Source: Candidatus Woykebacteria bacterium RBG_13_40_15
GTDB lineage: Bacteria; Patescibacteria; Microgenomatia; Woykebacterales; RBG-16-39-9b
Reading direction: 5' to 3'
NCBI GenBank assembly: GCA_001816655.1
Contig: MHCP01000015.1
Location: 72,836-136,835, forward strand
DNA: 64,000 nucleotides
Of the stretch, positions 48,503 through 57,790 are shown in pieces. Below the pieces are notes generated by a model. It worked only from the letters and a program-made list of their open reading frames with translations. It searched no databases and was not told where the DNA came from. Position 1 is the stretch's first letter; every line of letters starts with the position of its first letter. The position numbers were made by a program, and so were the translations under genes.

Positions 48503-48794
48503 TAAAAATGAAGAGGGCCTTTTTAAAGGGTTGTTTTTTGGCGTACTTGTTGGGGTTGGTTTAGTTTTATTTCTAAACAGCAAAACTGGAAAAGAATTTG
48601 TAGAAAAAGCTAAAGAAAAAATTGACGAAGTTCTCTCCGAAGATTTAGAGGAAGGTGATTACGAGGAAACGGTGGATGAAAATGTAGTACCAGCACCAGT
48701 TGAATCAAGCGCGCCAGCAGTAACTGAAACAAATGAGGAAACAGCAGAACCAGTAGAACCCCCACACAGATTTTTTGAGAAAAAGGAAGAATAA
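48480..48794 (+). CDS. YtxH-like membrane protein
   Basis: 104 residues: GLFKGLFFGVLVGVGLVLFL transmembrane helix, then NSKTGKEFVEKAKEKIDEVL, the YtxH pattern, and an acidic tail with a Pro/Val-rich stretch. YtxH-type proteins are often stress-related; function is not established. Confidence 0.65.
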   Translation: MENHTSDNKNEEGLFKGLFFGVLVGVGLVLFLNSKTGKEFVEKAKEKIDEVLSEDLEEGDYEETVDENVVPAPVESSAPAVTETNEETAEPVEPPHRFFEKKEE

Positions 48795-48802
48795 GCTTTT
48801 CT

Positions 48803-48831
48803 TTGCAATCTACCCACAGTTCACATATAAT
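48803..48831 (+). promoter_or_regulatory. Promoter of alaS
   Basis: TTGCAA, 17-base spacer, TATAAT, 29 bases before ATG 48861. Confidence 0.75.
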
Positions 48832-48860
48832 TTGAGCTAATCTGCCTTTACCTAAATAAA

Positions 48861-50816
48861 ATGAAAGCCAAAGAATTGAAAGAAAAATATTTGAAGTTTT
48901 TTGAAAGTAGGAGACACAAAGTAATTCCTTCAGCTTCACTTATTCCTTCAACAGAAGTTGAAATTACCGGCACTCAAAAAGTACTTTTTACTACAGCTGG
49001 TATGCATCCTCTCATCCCGTATTTATTAGGTCAGGAACACGTAGCTGGAAAGCGATTATCCAATGTTCAAAAATGTTTTAGAACCGATGATATAGATGAA
49101 ATTGGGGACGCTTGGCATCTAACTTTTTTTGAGATGCTTGGAAACTGGTCCCTTGGAGATCCTGCCTCACCTAACGGTATCGGGCAAGGTGGGTATTGGA
49201 AAAAAGAGGCAATTCCCTGGTCGATGGAATTTTTAACCAGAGAGTTGGGATTGGAGAAAGAAAAAATTTACGTAAGTGTTTTTGGCGGAGATCCGGAAAT
49301 CCCTGGTGTGGGGGCTGATGAAGAAAGTGTTTCAATATGGAAAGACGTCGGAATACCAGAGGAGAGAATTCTCCGCCTGGGTAAGACAGATAATTGGTGG
49401 GGGCCGGTCGGGGAGACAGGACCTTGCGGACCGGATACGGAAATGTTTTACGATACAGGAAAACCGGCTCATGGTTCAGATTGTAAACCGGGTGATAATT
49501 GCGGTAAATATGCGGAAATTTGGAACGATGTTTTCATGGAATTTAATAAAACTGCGGATGGAAAATACGAACCCCTAAAACAAAAAAACGTGGATACTGG
49601 AATGGGGGTTGAGCGAACAACTGCAATTTTGCAGGGAAAAGATAATGTTTATGACACGGAACTCTTTTCACCAATTATAAACGAGATTAAAAATTTAGCT
49701 AAAGATTGGGATGATCGATCAGGAAGAATTATTGCCGACCATTTGCGTGGATCTACATTCCTTATTAGTGACGGTGTAACTCCAAGTAACGTTGAGACTG
49801 GTTATATTTTACGCCGTCTGATTCGACGTGCCATCCGTTATGGTAAACAACTAGGGATAAATCAGAAGTTTGCTTCTAGAATTGCCGAAGTAACTATTGA
49901 TACAGATAGAGATTCTTATCCGGAACTCGTTCAAAAAAAGGATATTATTAAAAAGGAACTTAGTTTGGAGGAAGACCGCTTTGAAACTGCGATAAGAGAA
50001 GGCTTGAAAAAATCGCACCGAATCTTCGATTTAAAAGTTCCGATTAGCAATGAAAAATATACAAAGATAATGCAAGCTGTTGGAAAGAGGGAAATGTTTA
50101 GAGAAATGTACCGCGGTGAAGTAGAAAGCAAAGATAAGGATTTAAGTTCAGAATTCGGTGTTAAAATTTCCCAAGAAGAAATTAATAAGGCTACAATTTC
50201 CGGTAAAGAAGCCTTCGATTTATACCAAACACACGGATTTCCTATTGAAATGATTGTTGAATTAGCTCAGGCAAGAAATTTACTAGTTGATATAGAGGAT
50301 TTCAGGAAAGAAGTTAAAAATCACCAAGAAGTTTCTCGTGCGGGGTCGGAGAAAAAATTTGCCGGTGGGCTTGCCGATCAATCAGAAATTACGACGAAGG
50401 GGCATACAGCCACTCATTTGTTACATCAAGCATTGAGAACTGTTCTTGGCGAACATGTCGAACAGAGAGGAAGCAATATTACACCAGAGAGAATTCGTTT
50501 TGACTTTTCTCACGGGGAAAAATTGACAGATGAGGAAATTAAGAAAGTAGAAGAGCTCGTTAATCAAAAAATAAAAGAAGATCTTCCTGTCAAAAAAGAA
50601 ATAATGAGTCCCGGAGAGGCCAAAAAAGCAGGAGCGATTGGTTTGTTTGAAGAAAAGTACAGCGATAAAGTTTCAGTTTACTCAGTAGGTAATTTTTCTA
50701 AAGAAATCTGTGGTGGGCCGCATGTAGAATACACAGGCCAACTTGGAAAATTCAAAATAATAAAGGAAGAAGCTTTGGGTTCTGGACAGAGGCGTATCAG
50801 AGCTGTGTTAGAATAA
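48861..50816 (+). CDS. alaS: Alanyl-tRNA synthetase (without C-Ala domain)
   Basis: 651 residues against 850-880 in most bacteria. Catalytic domain: HLTFFEMLGNWSLGD and GMGVERTTAILQG. Editing domain with both metal motifs: HTATHLLH and CGGPHV. The sequence ends just after the editing domain (GSGQRRIRAVLE), so the C-terminal DHHA1/C-Ala domain is absent. Such a short form can work because editing and aminoacylation sites are complete. Confidence 0.96.
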   Translation: MKAKELKEKYLKFFESRRHKVIPSASLIPSTEVEITGTQKVLFTTAGMHPLIPYLLGQEHVAGKRLSNVQKCFRTDDIDEIGDAWHLTFFEMLGNWSLGDPASPNGIGQGGYWKKEAIPWSMEFLTRELGLEKEKIYVSVFGGDPEIPGVGADEESVSIWKDVGIPEERILRLGKTDNWWGPVGETGPCGPDTEMFYDTGKPAHGSDCKPGDNCGKYAEIWNDVFMEFNKTADGKYEPLKQKNVDTGMGVERTTAILQGKDNVYDTELFSPIINEIKNLAKDWDDRSGRIIADHLRGSTFLISDGVTPSNVETGYILRRLIRRAIRYGKQLGINQKFASRIAEVTIDTDRDSYPELVQKKDIIKKELSLEEDRFETAIREGLKKSHRIFDLKVPISNEKYTKIMQAVGKREMFREMYRGEVESKDKDLSSEFGVKISQEEINKATISGKEAFDLYQTHGFPIEMIVELAQARNLLVDIEDFRKEVKNHQEVSRAGSEKKFAGGLADQSEITTKGHTATHLLHQALRTVLGEHVEQRGSNITPERIRFDFSHGEKLTDEEIKKVEELVNQKIKEDLPVKKEIMSPGEAKKAGAIGLFEEKYSDKVSVYSVGNFSKEICGGPHVEYTGQLGKFKIIKEEALGSGQRRIRAVLE

Positions 50817-50843
50817 GATATAATAAAGAGGGTAAACCTGACC

Positions 50844-51809
50844 ATGCCTTTTAATATCCTGCAAAGAAAACCAAAGAATCAAAATTTTTTTGTTTTAGAG
50901 ATAGGGTTGGAAAGAGTAACCTGCGCTATTTTTAACAAGGAAGATTCTCAACTCAAATTGGCAGGAGTAGGACGGAAGAAATTTTCCTCTCATGAAGACA
51001 TCTTTAACTCCAGCATTGAAGCTCTCGACGCTTTATCCGCAATTGTCCCGGACATTCCAGAAAAAGGGATTTTAGGTATCTCTGGAGGTTCTCTAGAAAC
51101 GATAACCACAATTGCTAGATACGAGCGGCCAAAGGCGACAAAACCCATTGATCACAAAGAAACAGAACAAGTCTTAAATCAAGTTATCGAAAATCTTGAT
51201 AAAACAAACAAAAAAATATTTTTTTCCACAATCTCAGGTGCAAAAATTGATGGTGTCTCGGTAACAAACCCACTTGGCCTAAGGGGGCAAAAAGTAGAGC
51301 TATCGTGTTTTGTCGCTTTTCAATCCGAGGTGGAAGTTGAGCTTCTCAATAGGCTGGTTGGAGAAATCGAAATCGATGTTAAGAAAATGCTTCCAACAAG
51401 CTTTTCCGTTTGCAAAATTCTAGAGCAAAAAGAAGTAAAGAATGCACTCCTTTTTAGAGTAGGTTTGGCCAAAAGCGAAATTACTATTTTGGAGGAGGGG
51501 CACGTTTCAGATATATATCCTTTCGACTTAGGCATGAATAACCTTTCTTATATTCAATTTGCCTGGGAGGCAGCACTTAAAGATATCGAAAAAGAACATG
51601 CCCCGTCACTAATCTGGTTATTAGCTGATAACGATGAGGCCGAGTTGGAAAAGCTTAAAGAAGAGTTAAAGTCATACGATTGGCAATCAAAAATAAATAT
51701 TCCAATTAACCCAAAGGTAGAAATTGTATCAAGTGTGCATCACTTTTCAGTTTCGGACATAACTCTTTACGCTTTGGCGCAAGAAGGAACTACAAATGAA
51801 GATTCTTAG
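50844..51809 (+). CDS. Actin-like protein of the FtsA/PilM type
   Basis: 321 residues. FFVLEIGLERVTCAIFNKED resembles the phosphate-1 strand pair of FtsA/PilM; GILGISGGSLETITTIARYERPKAT and KETEQVLNQVIENL match the SHS2/1C domain; ALLFRVGLAKSEITILEEGHV matches the second actin-like half, though without a clear ATP motif. A role as a PilM (partner of PilN/PilO at 13.7-14.9 kb) or a cell division scaffold is possible. Overlaps the next gene by 14 bases. Confidence 0.6.
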   Translation: MPFNILQRKPKNQNFFVLEIGLERVTCAIFNKEDSQLKLAGVGRKKFSSHEDIFNSSIEALDALSAIVPDIPEKGILGISGGSLETITTIARYERPKATKPIDHKETEQVLNQVIENLDKTNKKIFFSTISGAKIDGVSVTNPLGLRGQKVELSCFVAFQSEVEVELLNRLVGEIEIDVKKMLPTSFSVCKILEQKEVKNALLFRVGLAKSEITILEEGHVSDIYPFDLGMNNLSYIQFAWEAALKDIEKEHAPSLIWLLADNDEAELEKLKEELKSYDWQSKINIPINPKVEIVSSVHHFSVSDITLYALAQEGTTNEDS

Positions 51810-53304
51810 GTTTGAAGAGACGAACAATTTAATAGATTGCTTGGAAGCTATAAAAGCCGAGGAAGATACCGAAATTAAAATTTTCACAGCAGAAAGCGAG
51901 TTTCTCAAAAAAAATCTCAATAGAGAAATTATCCAACTAGTAGCCAAGAATTCGAAAAAAACTGTAAGTTTTGAAGAAACTGCCCCAAAGATAAGCGAGG
52001 CCCAAGCAGAAATTACAGAAAGAACTGAACAAGCAGAGGCTCCAAAAGAAAATTTGGGTTTTGTGGAAGGAAGGGATGTAGCTGCCCCAACCGCACAAGA
52101 AGAGCCTTTGGTGCCCGAATCTAAAAAAGGATTTAAGCTACCCTCCTTCAAGTTTCCAAAGGGGAAGAAGCTTTATATCATAGCAGGTACTTGCCTTGCA
52201 ATTTTTTTGATTGCTGCCTTAACATTTGTGTTTTTACCAAGCGCAAACGTTATTATTTCTACAGAAGCTAATTTCAAAGAAAGCGAGCTAACCCTGACTG
52301 CTTCTAAATCTGCAAGTTCTCCCGATTCTGCTAAAGGTATAATCCCACTTAAAATATTAGATGTAAATGAAGAGGATAATATTGAAGAGAATTCTAGTGG
52401 GACAAAAACGACTGGAACCACCGCCAAGGGAAGAGTGAAAATTGTGAATCGTGATACAGCAAATGGGAAAACTTTCTTTCAAGGTACAGTTATCACAAGT
52501 TTGTCAAATCAATCTTTGGCATTCAGTTTAGATAGAACGGCGACGATTTCTGCTGCTCCCGCTGGTTGCGAGGCCGATTGTCCGCAAGTTGGAGTTGATG
52601 TTACAGCAAAAACTATTGGAGAACAAAGTAATTTAAGTTCAGGTACTGTTTTCAAGATAGGGGATGCGAATATTAACTTCGTTTTTGCCAAAAATGATAC
52701 CAATTTTACCGGCGGTACTAGTAGGAAAATTACAGTCGTTTCCGCTAATGATCAGAAAAACGCCAAAGAGGATTTATTGAAAAAATTAGAAACAAAGGCC
52801 AAAGAAGATTTTCAGGAGAAAAACCCGGACTTTATAATTCCGGAAGGAGGATTAACGTTTAGTGTAATTAACGAGGTTTATAGCAAGGCTATTGGTGAAG
52901 AAGCGCAAAACTTTCGTTTAAGTATGCAGGTAAAATTTACTGCAAACGCCTTTTCAGAAGATACGTTGAAAGAATTGCTAATAGGTTCTATATCTTCAAA
53001 TATACCTAGTGGCTACGGGGTAGATGAGAAAGATTCTAAAATAACTAGCGAAGTCTTGGAAAAAACCGGCGAAGATCTTAAGATCTTAGGGAAAATTAAA
53101 GCGAGCTTAATACCATCTCTAAATTCAAATGAAATAAAGGCAAAGATATCTGGTAAAAGTTTCTCCAGGGTGGATAGTTACCTACGATCCTTAAATAGCG
53201 TCTCAGGTTTTGAGATTAAGATATCCCCTTCTCTGTTCCGGTTTTTTGGTATACTACCAGTCGTAAAAGATAGAATTAAAATTGAAATAGCGCAAGGAAA
53301 TTAA
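51796..53304 (+). CDS. Membrane-anchored surface protein with large extracytoplasmic beta-rich domain
   Basis: 502 residues. A cytosolic part of about 120 residues (acidic and Glu/Lys-rich), a transmembrane helix near 125-146 (LYIIAGTCLAIFLIAALTFVFL), then an external domain rich in Thr and Ser: TTGTTAKGRVKIVNRDTANGK and FFQGTVITSLSNQSLAF, a style common in CPR baseplate-J-like surface proteins. Two Cys (GCEADCPQ) are likely to form a disulfide outside. Function unknown; the overlap with the actin-like gene suggests a joint envelope or pilus complex. Confidence 0.55.
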   Translation: MKILRFEETNNLIDCLEAIKAEEDTEIKIFTAESEFLKKNLNREIIQLVAKNSKKTVSFEETAPKISEAQAEITERTEQAEAPKENLGFVEGRDVAAPTAQEEPLVPESKKGFKLPSFKFPKGKKLYIIAGTCLAIFLIAALTFVFLPSANVIISTEANFKESELTLTASKSASSPDSAKGIIPLKILDVNEEDNIEENSSGTKTTGTTAKGRVKIVNRDTANGKTFFQGTVITSLSNQSLAFSLDRTATISAAPAGCEADCPQVGVDVTAKTIGEQSNLSSGTVFKIGDANINFVFAKNDTNFTGGTSRKITVVSANDQKNAKEDLLKKLETKAKEDFQEKNPDFIIPEGGLTFSVINEVYSKAIGEEAQNFRLSMQVKFTANAFSEDTLKELLIGSISSNIPSGYGVDEKDSKITSEVLEKTGEDLKILGKIKASLIPSLNSNEIKAKISGKSFSRVDSYLRSLNSVSGFEIKISPSLFRFFGILPVVKDRIKIEIAQGN

Positions 53305-53305
53305 G

Positions 53306-54307
53306 ATGCAATCAGCCTGGATCGAAAAACCGCAGTTTGGCAAAGCCTTCAAATTATTAATTAGTCTTTTTATAATTTCAGTAATTTCTGTCGGGAGTTT
53401 GACGATTTGGGTTAACTGGTCGCTTTCAGCGCCAAGCAGCGATGGTAGCAAAAAGATATTTGTTATAAAAAGCGAGGAGTCTGTCAGTTCTTTCTCAAAA
53501 AGATTGGGAGAGGAAAATTTAATAAGGAACGCGTTTATGTTCAACCTATATTTAAAATTAAGTGGGTTGGACCGTAAAATTCAAGCCGGTAGTTTTTCCT
53601 TGCCAAAAAATTTAGCCGCTGAAGAACTAGCGAAAGAGTTAACTGAAGGCAGACTCGATAAATGGATAACCTTTGTTGAAGGTTTGAGAAAAGAACAGGT
53701 GGCAGAAATTTTATCCCAGAATTTTGATATCGACAAACAGAATTTTTTAGAAAGTGTTAAAGAAGGATATCTTTTCCCAGATACATACCTGATACCTATT
53801 AAAGCTAGCGAGAAGCAGATTATTTCTATTTTTGACAAAACATTTAGCGAAAAGGTCACGCCCGACATTATTTTAGAAGCCGAAAAAAAAGGTTTGAATA
53901 AAGACCAAATGATAAATTTGGCTTCTATTGTGGAAAGAGAAACAAGGAATCAACAGGAACGCCCGATAGTTGCGGGCATTTTGATAAAAAGATGGAAAGA
54001 GGGTATGCTTCTTGCGGCAGACGCAACTGTGCAATACGCTTTAGGTTATAGTAGTGAAGAAAAAAATTGGTGGAGGAAGAATATAACTGCGCAGGACCTG
54101 GAATTTTCAAGCCCTTATAATACAAGATTGAATGTGGGTTTACCTCCGGGGCCGATTTGTAGCCCAAGTCTCGCATCAATAAAAGCGGTTGTAGAAGCCA
54201 CAGAAAGCCCGTATTATTTCTATCTTCATAATAAAAATGGCAATATTTATTACTCAAAAACTTACGAGGAGCATCTGCAAAAAGTAAACCAATACTTAGG
54301 GGACTAG
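53306..54307 (+). CDS. mltG: Endolytic murein transglycosylase MltG (YceG-like)
   Basis: 333 residues. N-terminal transmembrane helix (about 15-35), a LysM-like first part (EESVSSFSKRLGEENLIRN), then the YceG catalytic domain: EGYLFPDTYLIP, NLASIVERETRNQQERPIVAGI (catalytic Glu), LAADATVQYALG, SPYNTRLNVGLPPGPICSPSLASI. It cuts nascent glycan strands at the outer membrane face of the inner membrane. It starts 1 base after the previous gene. Confidence 0.95.
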   Translation: MQSAWIEKPQFGKAFKLLISLFIISVISVGSLTIWVNWSLSAPSSDGSKKIFVIKSEESVSSFSKRLGEENLIRNAFMFNLYLKLSGLDRKIQAGSFSLPKNLAAEELAKELTEGRLDKWITFVEGLRKEQVAEILSQNFDIDKQNFLESVKEGYLFPDTYLIPIKASEKQIISIFDKTFSEKVTPDIILEAEKKGLNKDQMINLASIVERETRNQQERPIVAGILIKRWKEGMLLAADATVQYALGYSSEEKNWWRKNITAQDLEFSSPYNTRLNVGLPPGPICSPSLASIKAVVEATESPYYFYLHNKNGNIYYSKTYEEHLQKVNQYLGD

Positions 54308-54314
54308 TTACCTA

Positions 54315-54343
54315 TTGACAAAGCCTAAAGAAACAGTTATCTT
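54315..54343 (+). promoter_or_regulatory. Promoter of rpoB-rpoC
   Basis: TTGACA, 17-base spacer, TATCTT. The leader to ATG 54431 is about 80 bases and includes a GTAC/GTAC hairpin with CGCGTT and a T-run (54370-54400) that could attenuate. Confidence 0.75.
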
Positions 54344-54430
54344 TAGTTAGTAATTGAATAAAGATTACGAACGTACGTTGTACGCGCGTTATTTTTTTGT
54401 AAAAAAAGGGATTTATTTCAAAGTTATCAG

Positions 54431-57400
54431 ATGACTAATCGTAAAGTTTTTGGGACAATTGGAAAAGGATTTCCCTTAATAAATTTAATTCAACCACAAA
54501 AAGATTCTTATCAATGGCTTTTGGACGAGGGAATAAATCAACTACTTGAAGAAATTTCTCCAATTGAAGATTTCACTGGAAAAAATTTTGCTCTTTATTT
54601 CCTTGATTACTCTCTTGGGGAGCCGAAATATTCTCCAAAGCTGGCTTTAGAAAAAGGAGTGACTTATGCCGCTCCGATAAAGGTTAAAAGCAGACTCCTA
54701 AACAAACAGACAGGGGAAAGTCTGGAACAAGAAGTGTTTTTAGGTGACATTCCATTGATGACAGACTCTGGCACCTTTATTATTAACGGAGTCGAAAGAG
54801 TAATAGTAAACCAACTAACCCGAAGCCCCGGGATTTTTTATACCTCCGGGCTGGATCCTACTACTGGAAGGGACTTATTTAGAGCGGAGCTCCGAGCTAT
54901 GCGAGGTAGTTGGTTGGAATTCGAAACTGCTAAAAATGATTTAATTTCGGTGCGTATTGACAGAAAAAGAAGAATTCCCGCGACCACATTTTTGAGGACG
55001 ATTGGTTATGGGGTCACAGAAAAAATCAAAGAGACATTCGATGATGTTGACACCAATCCAGACCACAGATACATAGAAACTACACTTGTCAAGGACTCAA
55101 CAGAGACAGCCGAAGAGGCCTTTCTAGAAATTTACCGTAGAATGAGGCCTGGAGACCCTCCTATATTAGAAAACGCAAAATCATTTTTGGAAAATCTTTT
55201 CTTCAATCGTCAGCGCTATTCTCTAAGCAAAGTTGGTCGTTATAAGTTGAACAAACGCCTTGGACTTTCGATACAGAACGATTCTGATCACTGGATACTT
55301 TCACCAGAGGATATTGTTGGCGCAATAAAAATTCTAATTAAATTAAATAATGGTGAAGGGGAAGCGGATGATATTGATCATCTTGGAAACCGGAGAGTTA
55401 GAGCGGTTGGAGAATTGATACAAAATACTTTACGGATCGGCCTTCTCCAAATGGAAAGAGTAGTCAAGGAAAGAATGAGTCTATCAGCAGATCTTACAGC
55501 GGTAACCCCTACTACTTTGATTAATGCAAGGCCAATTGTGGCTCGTTTAAACGAATTTTTTGCTGGTAGTCAGCTGTCACAGTTTATGGATCAGATAAAT
55601 TCCCTTTCAGAACTTGAGCACCTAAGGCGTTTATCAGTTTTGGGTCCGGGTGGTTTGACTAGAGAAAGAGCGAGCTTCTCTGTCCACGACATTAATAACT
55701 CACAATTCGGTAGAGTGGATCCTATTAAATCTCCTGAAGGCCCAAGCATTGGTTTAATTACTCATTTAGCATTGATGACTAAAATTAACGAGTATGGCTT
55801 CTTAGAAACCCCCTACCGAAGAGTAAAAAAGGAAAATGGGAAAGTAAAACTAACTGACGAAATTGTTTGGCTCATGGCCGATGATGAAGAGGATTTCTAT
55901 ATTACTCACGCCAATCTTGAAGTTGATAAAAGTGGATTTATTTTGGATAAAAGAGTACCTTTCCGGCACAAAGGCGGTTTCACTAGTGGGCCAGCATCTC
56001 AGATCGACTACGTTTGTACGACATCATGGCAAATGTTAGGGGCGAGCTCCTCTGTTATACCTTTTTTGGCTCATGACGACGCTAACAGAGCTCTTATGGG
56101 CGCCAATATGCAGAATCAAGCGGTTCCTCTAGTTAAGCCGCAATCTCCAGTTGTTGGTACAGGTATGGAGGGAGTAGTCGCCGAAAATATTGGCAGAACA
56201 GTAAGAAGCCCAGTGGATGGTGTTGTAGTTTTTGCAGATGCAAACGAAATTATTTTAAAGGGGAAGGACAAGAAAGGGTATAAGTTTCCTCTTACTAAAT
56301 TTGAAAAATCAAATCAAAATACATGCTATTCCCAAAGGCCCCTAGTTTTAGAGGGTCAAAAGGTTAAGCAGGGCGATTTGTTAGTGGATGGGCCAGTTAC
56401 AGAAAATGGCGAGTTATCTCTTGGCCAGAATCTATTAATTGCATATATGAGCTGGGAGGGTTATGGGTATGAGGATGCAATAATAATTTCCGATAGATTG
56501 GTTCGTGACGACACTTTAACTTCGATTCATATTGAGGAATATGAGAGCTCAGTTAATGAAACAAAATTAGGACCCGAAGAAACTACTAGAGATATTCCTA
56601 ATGTTGGAGAGGAAGCGTTAGCAAATTTGGAGGAGCAAGGAATTGTTTATGTAGGAGCAGAGGTAGGACCGAATGATATTTTGGTGGGTAAGATTACCCC
56701 TAAAGGTGAAACTGAGTTGACGGCAGAAGAAAGACTGCTACGGGCAATTTTTGGTGAGAAAGCCCGAGAAGTAAGAGATACTTCTTTGCGTATGCCAAAC
56801 GGCGAGCGGGGAACTGTCGTCGGTGTACAAATTCTTTCTAAAGAAGCTGGCGATGAATTGGAGCCAGGAGTAATACGCTTGATAAAAGTGAAAGTTGCTC
56901 AAACAAGGAAAATTACAGTAGGAGATAAATTAGCGGGCCGTCACGGTAATAAAGGAGTTATTTCACGAGTAGTGCCGGTTGAAGATATGCCATATCTTGA
57001 GGATGGTACTCCGATTGATATTATTATTTCCCCCCTTTCAGTTATCTCAAGAATGAATCTTGGACAACTTTTGGAAACCCATTTAGGGTGGGCGGCTTCT
57101 AAACTCGGACACAAAGTAGCTATACCCCCATTTGGGGGTTTTACTGAGGGTGAATTGGAAGAAGAGTTGGAAAAAGCAGGCCTTCCAATAAGCGGAAAAA
57201 CAACCCTGTTCGACGGAAAGAGCGGCGAGGCTTTCGAGAATCCCATTACTGTAGGTATAGCTTATATTATGAAATTAGTGCACATGGTTGATGAGAAAGT
57301 TCATGCAAGAAGCACAGGCCCCTATTCATTAGTTACTCAACAGCCATTAGGCGGTAAGGCTCAGATGGGAGGGCAACGGCTAGGCGAGATGGAGGTTTGG

Positions 57401-57790
57401 GCGCTCGAGGCATATGGAGCCGCCCATAGTCTTCAGGAAATGTTAACAATAAAAAGCGATGATGTAGTTGGAAGAGCAAAAGCCTTTGAGGCAATAGTTA
57501 AGGGTACAGATATTCCTGAAGCTACAGTTCCTGAATCATTCAAAGTTCTTGTGAAAGAATTAAACGGACTTGGGTTAAAGATAGAACTCCTTTGGGCTAA
57601 AGTCGAAGAAGAGAAAAAACCCAGTGAGGCAGAGGCTGAAGTTGAAGAAAAAATAGAAGAAGAAGCAAAAGAACTAGCTAGTGTTTCTGGCGAAGAAGAA
57701 GTTGTAAAGGAAAATGAAGTCGAGGAAGTGCTATCTTTAGAGCAAGTTCCTGGGGCAGAAACTTTTAGCAGAGAGGAGAAACCATCATAG
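54431..57790 (+). CDS. rpoB: RNA polymerase beta subunit
   Basis: 1119 residues, compact. Landmarks: VNQLTRSPGIFY, FFAGSQLSQFMDQINSLSEL (rifampicin region) followed by LEHLRRLSVLGPGGLTRERA, EGPSIGLITHLA, GANMQNQAVPL, GDKLAGRHGNKGVISRV and GGKAQMGGQRLGEMEVWALE. Conserved RIF-region residues D and H differ from E. coli at several places. The C-terminal tail of about 80 residues is an unusual Glu-rich extension. Stops directly before the rpoC ATG. Confidence 0.98.
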   Translation: MTNRKVFGTIGKGFPLINLIQPQKDSYQWLLDEGINQLLEEISPIEDFTGKNFALYFLDYSLGEPKYSPKLALEKGVTYAAPIKVKSRLLNKQTGESLEQEVFLGDIPLMTDSGTFIINGVERVIVNQLTRSPGIFYTSGLDPTTGRDLFRAELRAMRGSWLEFETAKNDLISVRIDRKRRIPATTFLRTIGYGVTEKIKETFDDVDTNPDHRYIETTLVKDSTETAEEAFLEIYRRMRPGDPPILENAKSFLENLFFNRQRYSLSKVGRYKLNKRLGLSIQNDSDHWILSPEDIVGAIKILIKLNNGEGEADDIDHLGNRRVRAVGELIQNTLRIGLLQMERVVKERMSLSADLTAVTPTTLINARPIVARLNEFFAGSQLSQFMDQINSLSELEHLRRLSVLGPGGLTRERASFSVHDINNSQFGRVDPIKSPEGPSIGLITHLALMTKINEYGFLETPYRRVKKENGKVKLTDEIVWLMADDEEDFYITHANLEVDKSGFILDKRVPFRHKGGFTSGPASQIDYVCTTSWQMLGASSSVIPFLAHDDANRALMGANMQNQAVPLVKPQSPVVGTGMEGVVAENIGRTVRSPVDGVVVFADANEIILKGKDKKGYKFPLTKFEKSNQNTCYSQRPLVLEGQKVKQGDLLVDGPVTENGELSLGQNLLIAYMSWEGYGYEDAIIISDRLVRDDTLTSIHIEEYESSVNETKLGPEETTRDIPNVGEEALANLEEQGIVYVGAEVGPNDILVGKITPKGETELTAEERLLRAIFGEKAREVRDTSLRMPNGERGTVVGVQILSKEAGDELEPGVIRLIKVKVAQTRKITVGDKLAGRHGNKGVISRVVPVEDMPYLEDGTPIDIIISPLSVISRMNLGQLLETHLGWAASKLGHKVAIPPFGGFTEGELEEELEKAGLPISGKTTLFDGKSGEAFENPITVGIAYIMKLVHMVDEKVHARSTGPYSLVTQQPLGGKAQMGGQRLGEMEVWALEAYGAAHSLQEMLTIKSDDVVGRAKAFEAIVKGTDIPEATVPESFKVLVKELNGLGLKIELLWAKVEEEKKPSEAEAEVEEKIEEEAKELASVSGEEEVVKENEVEEVLSLEQVPGAETFSREEKPS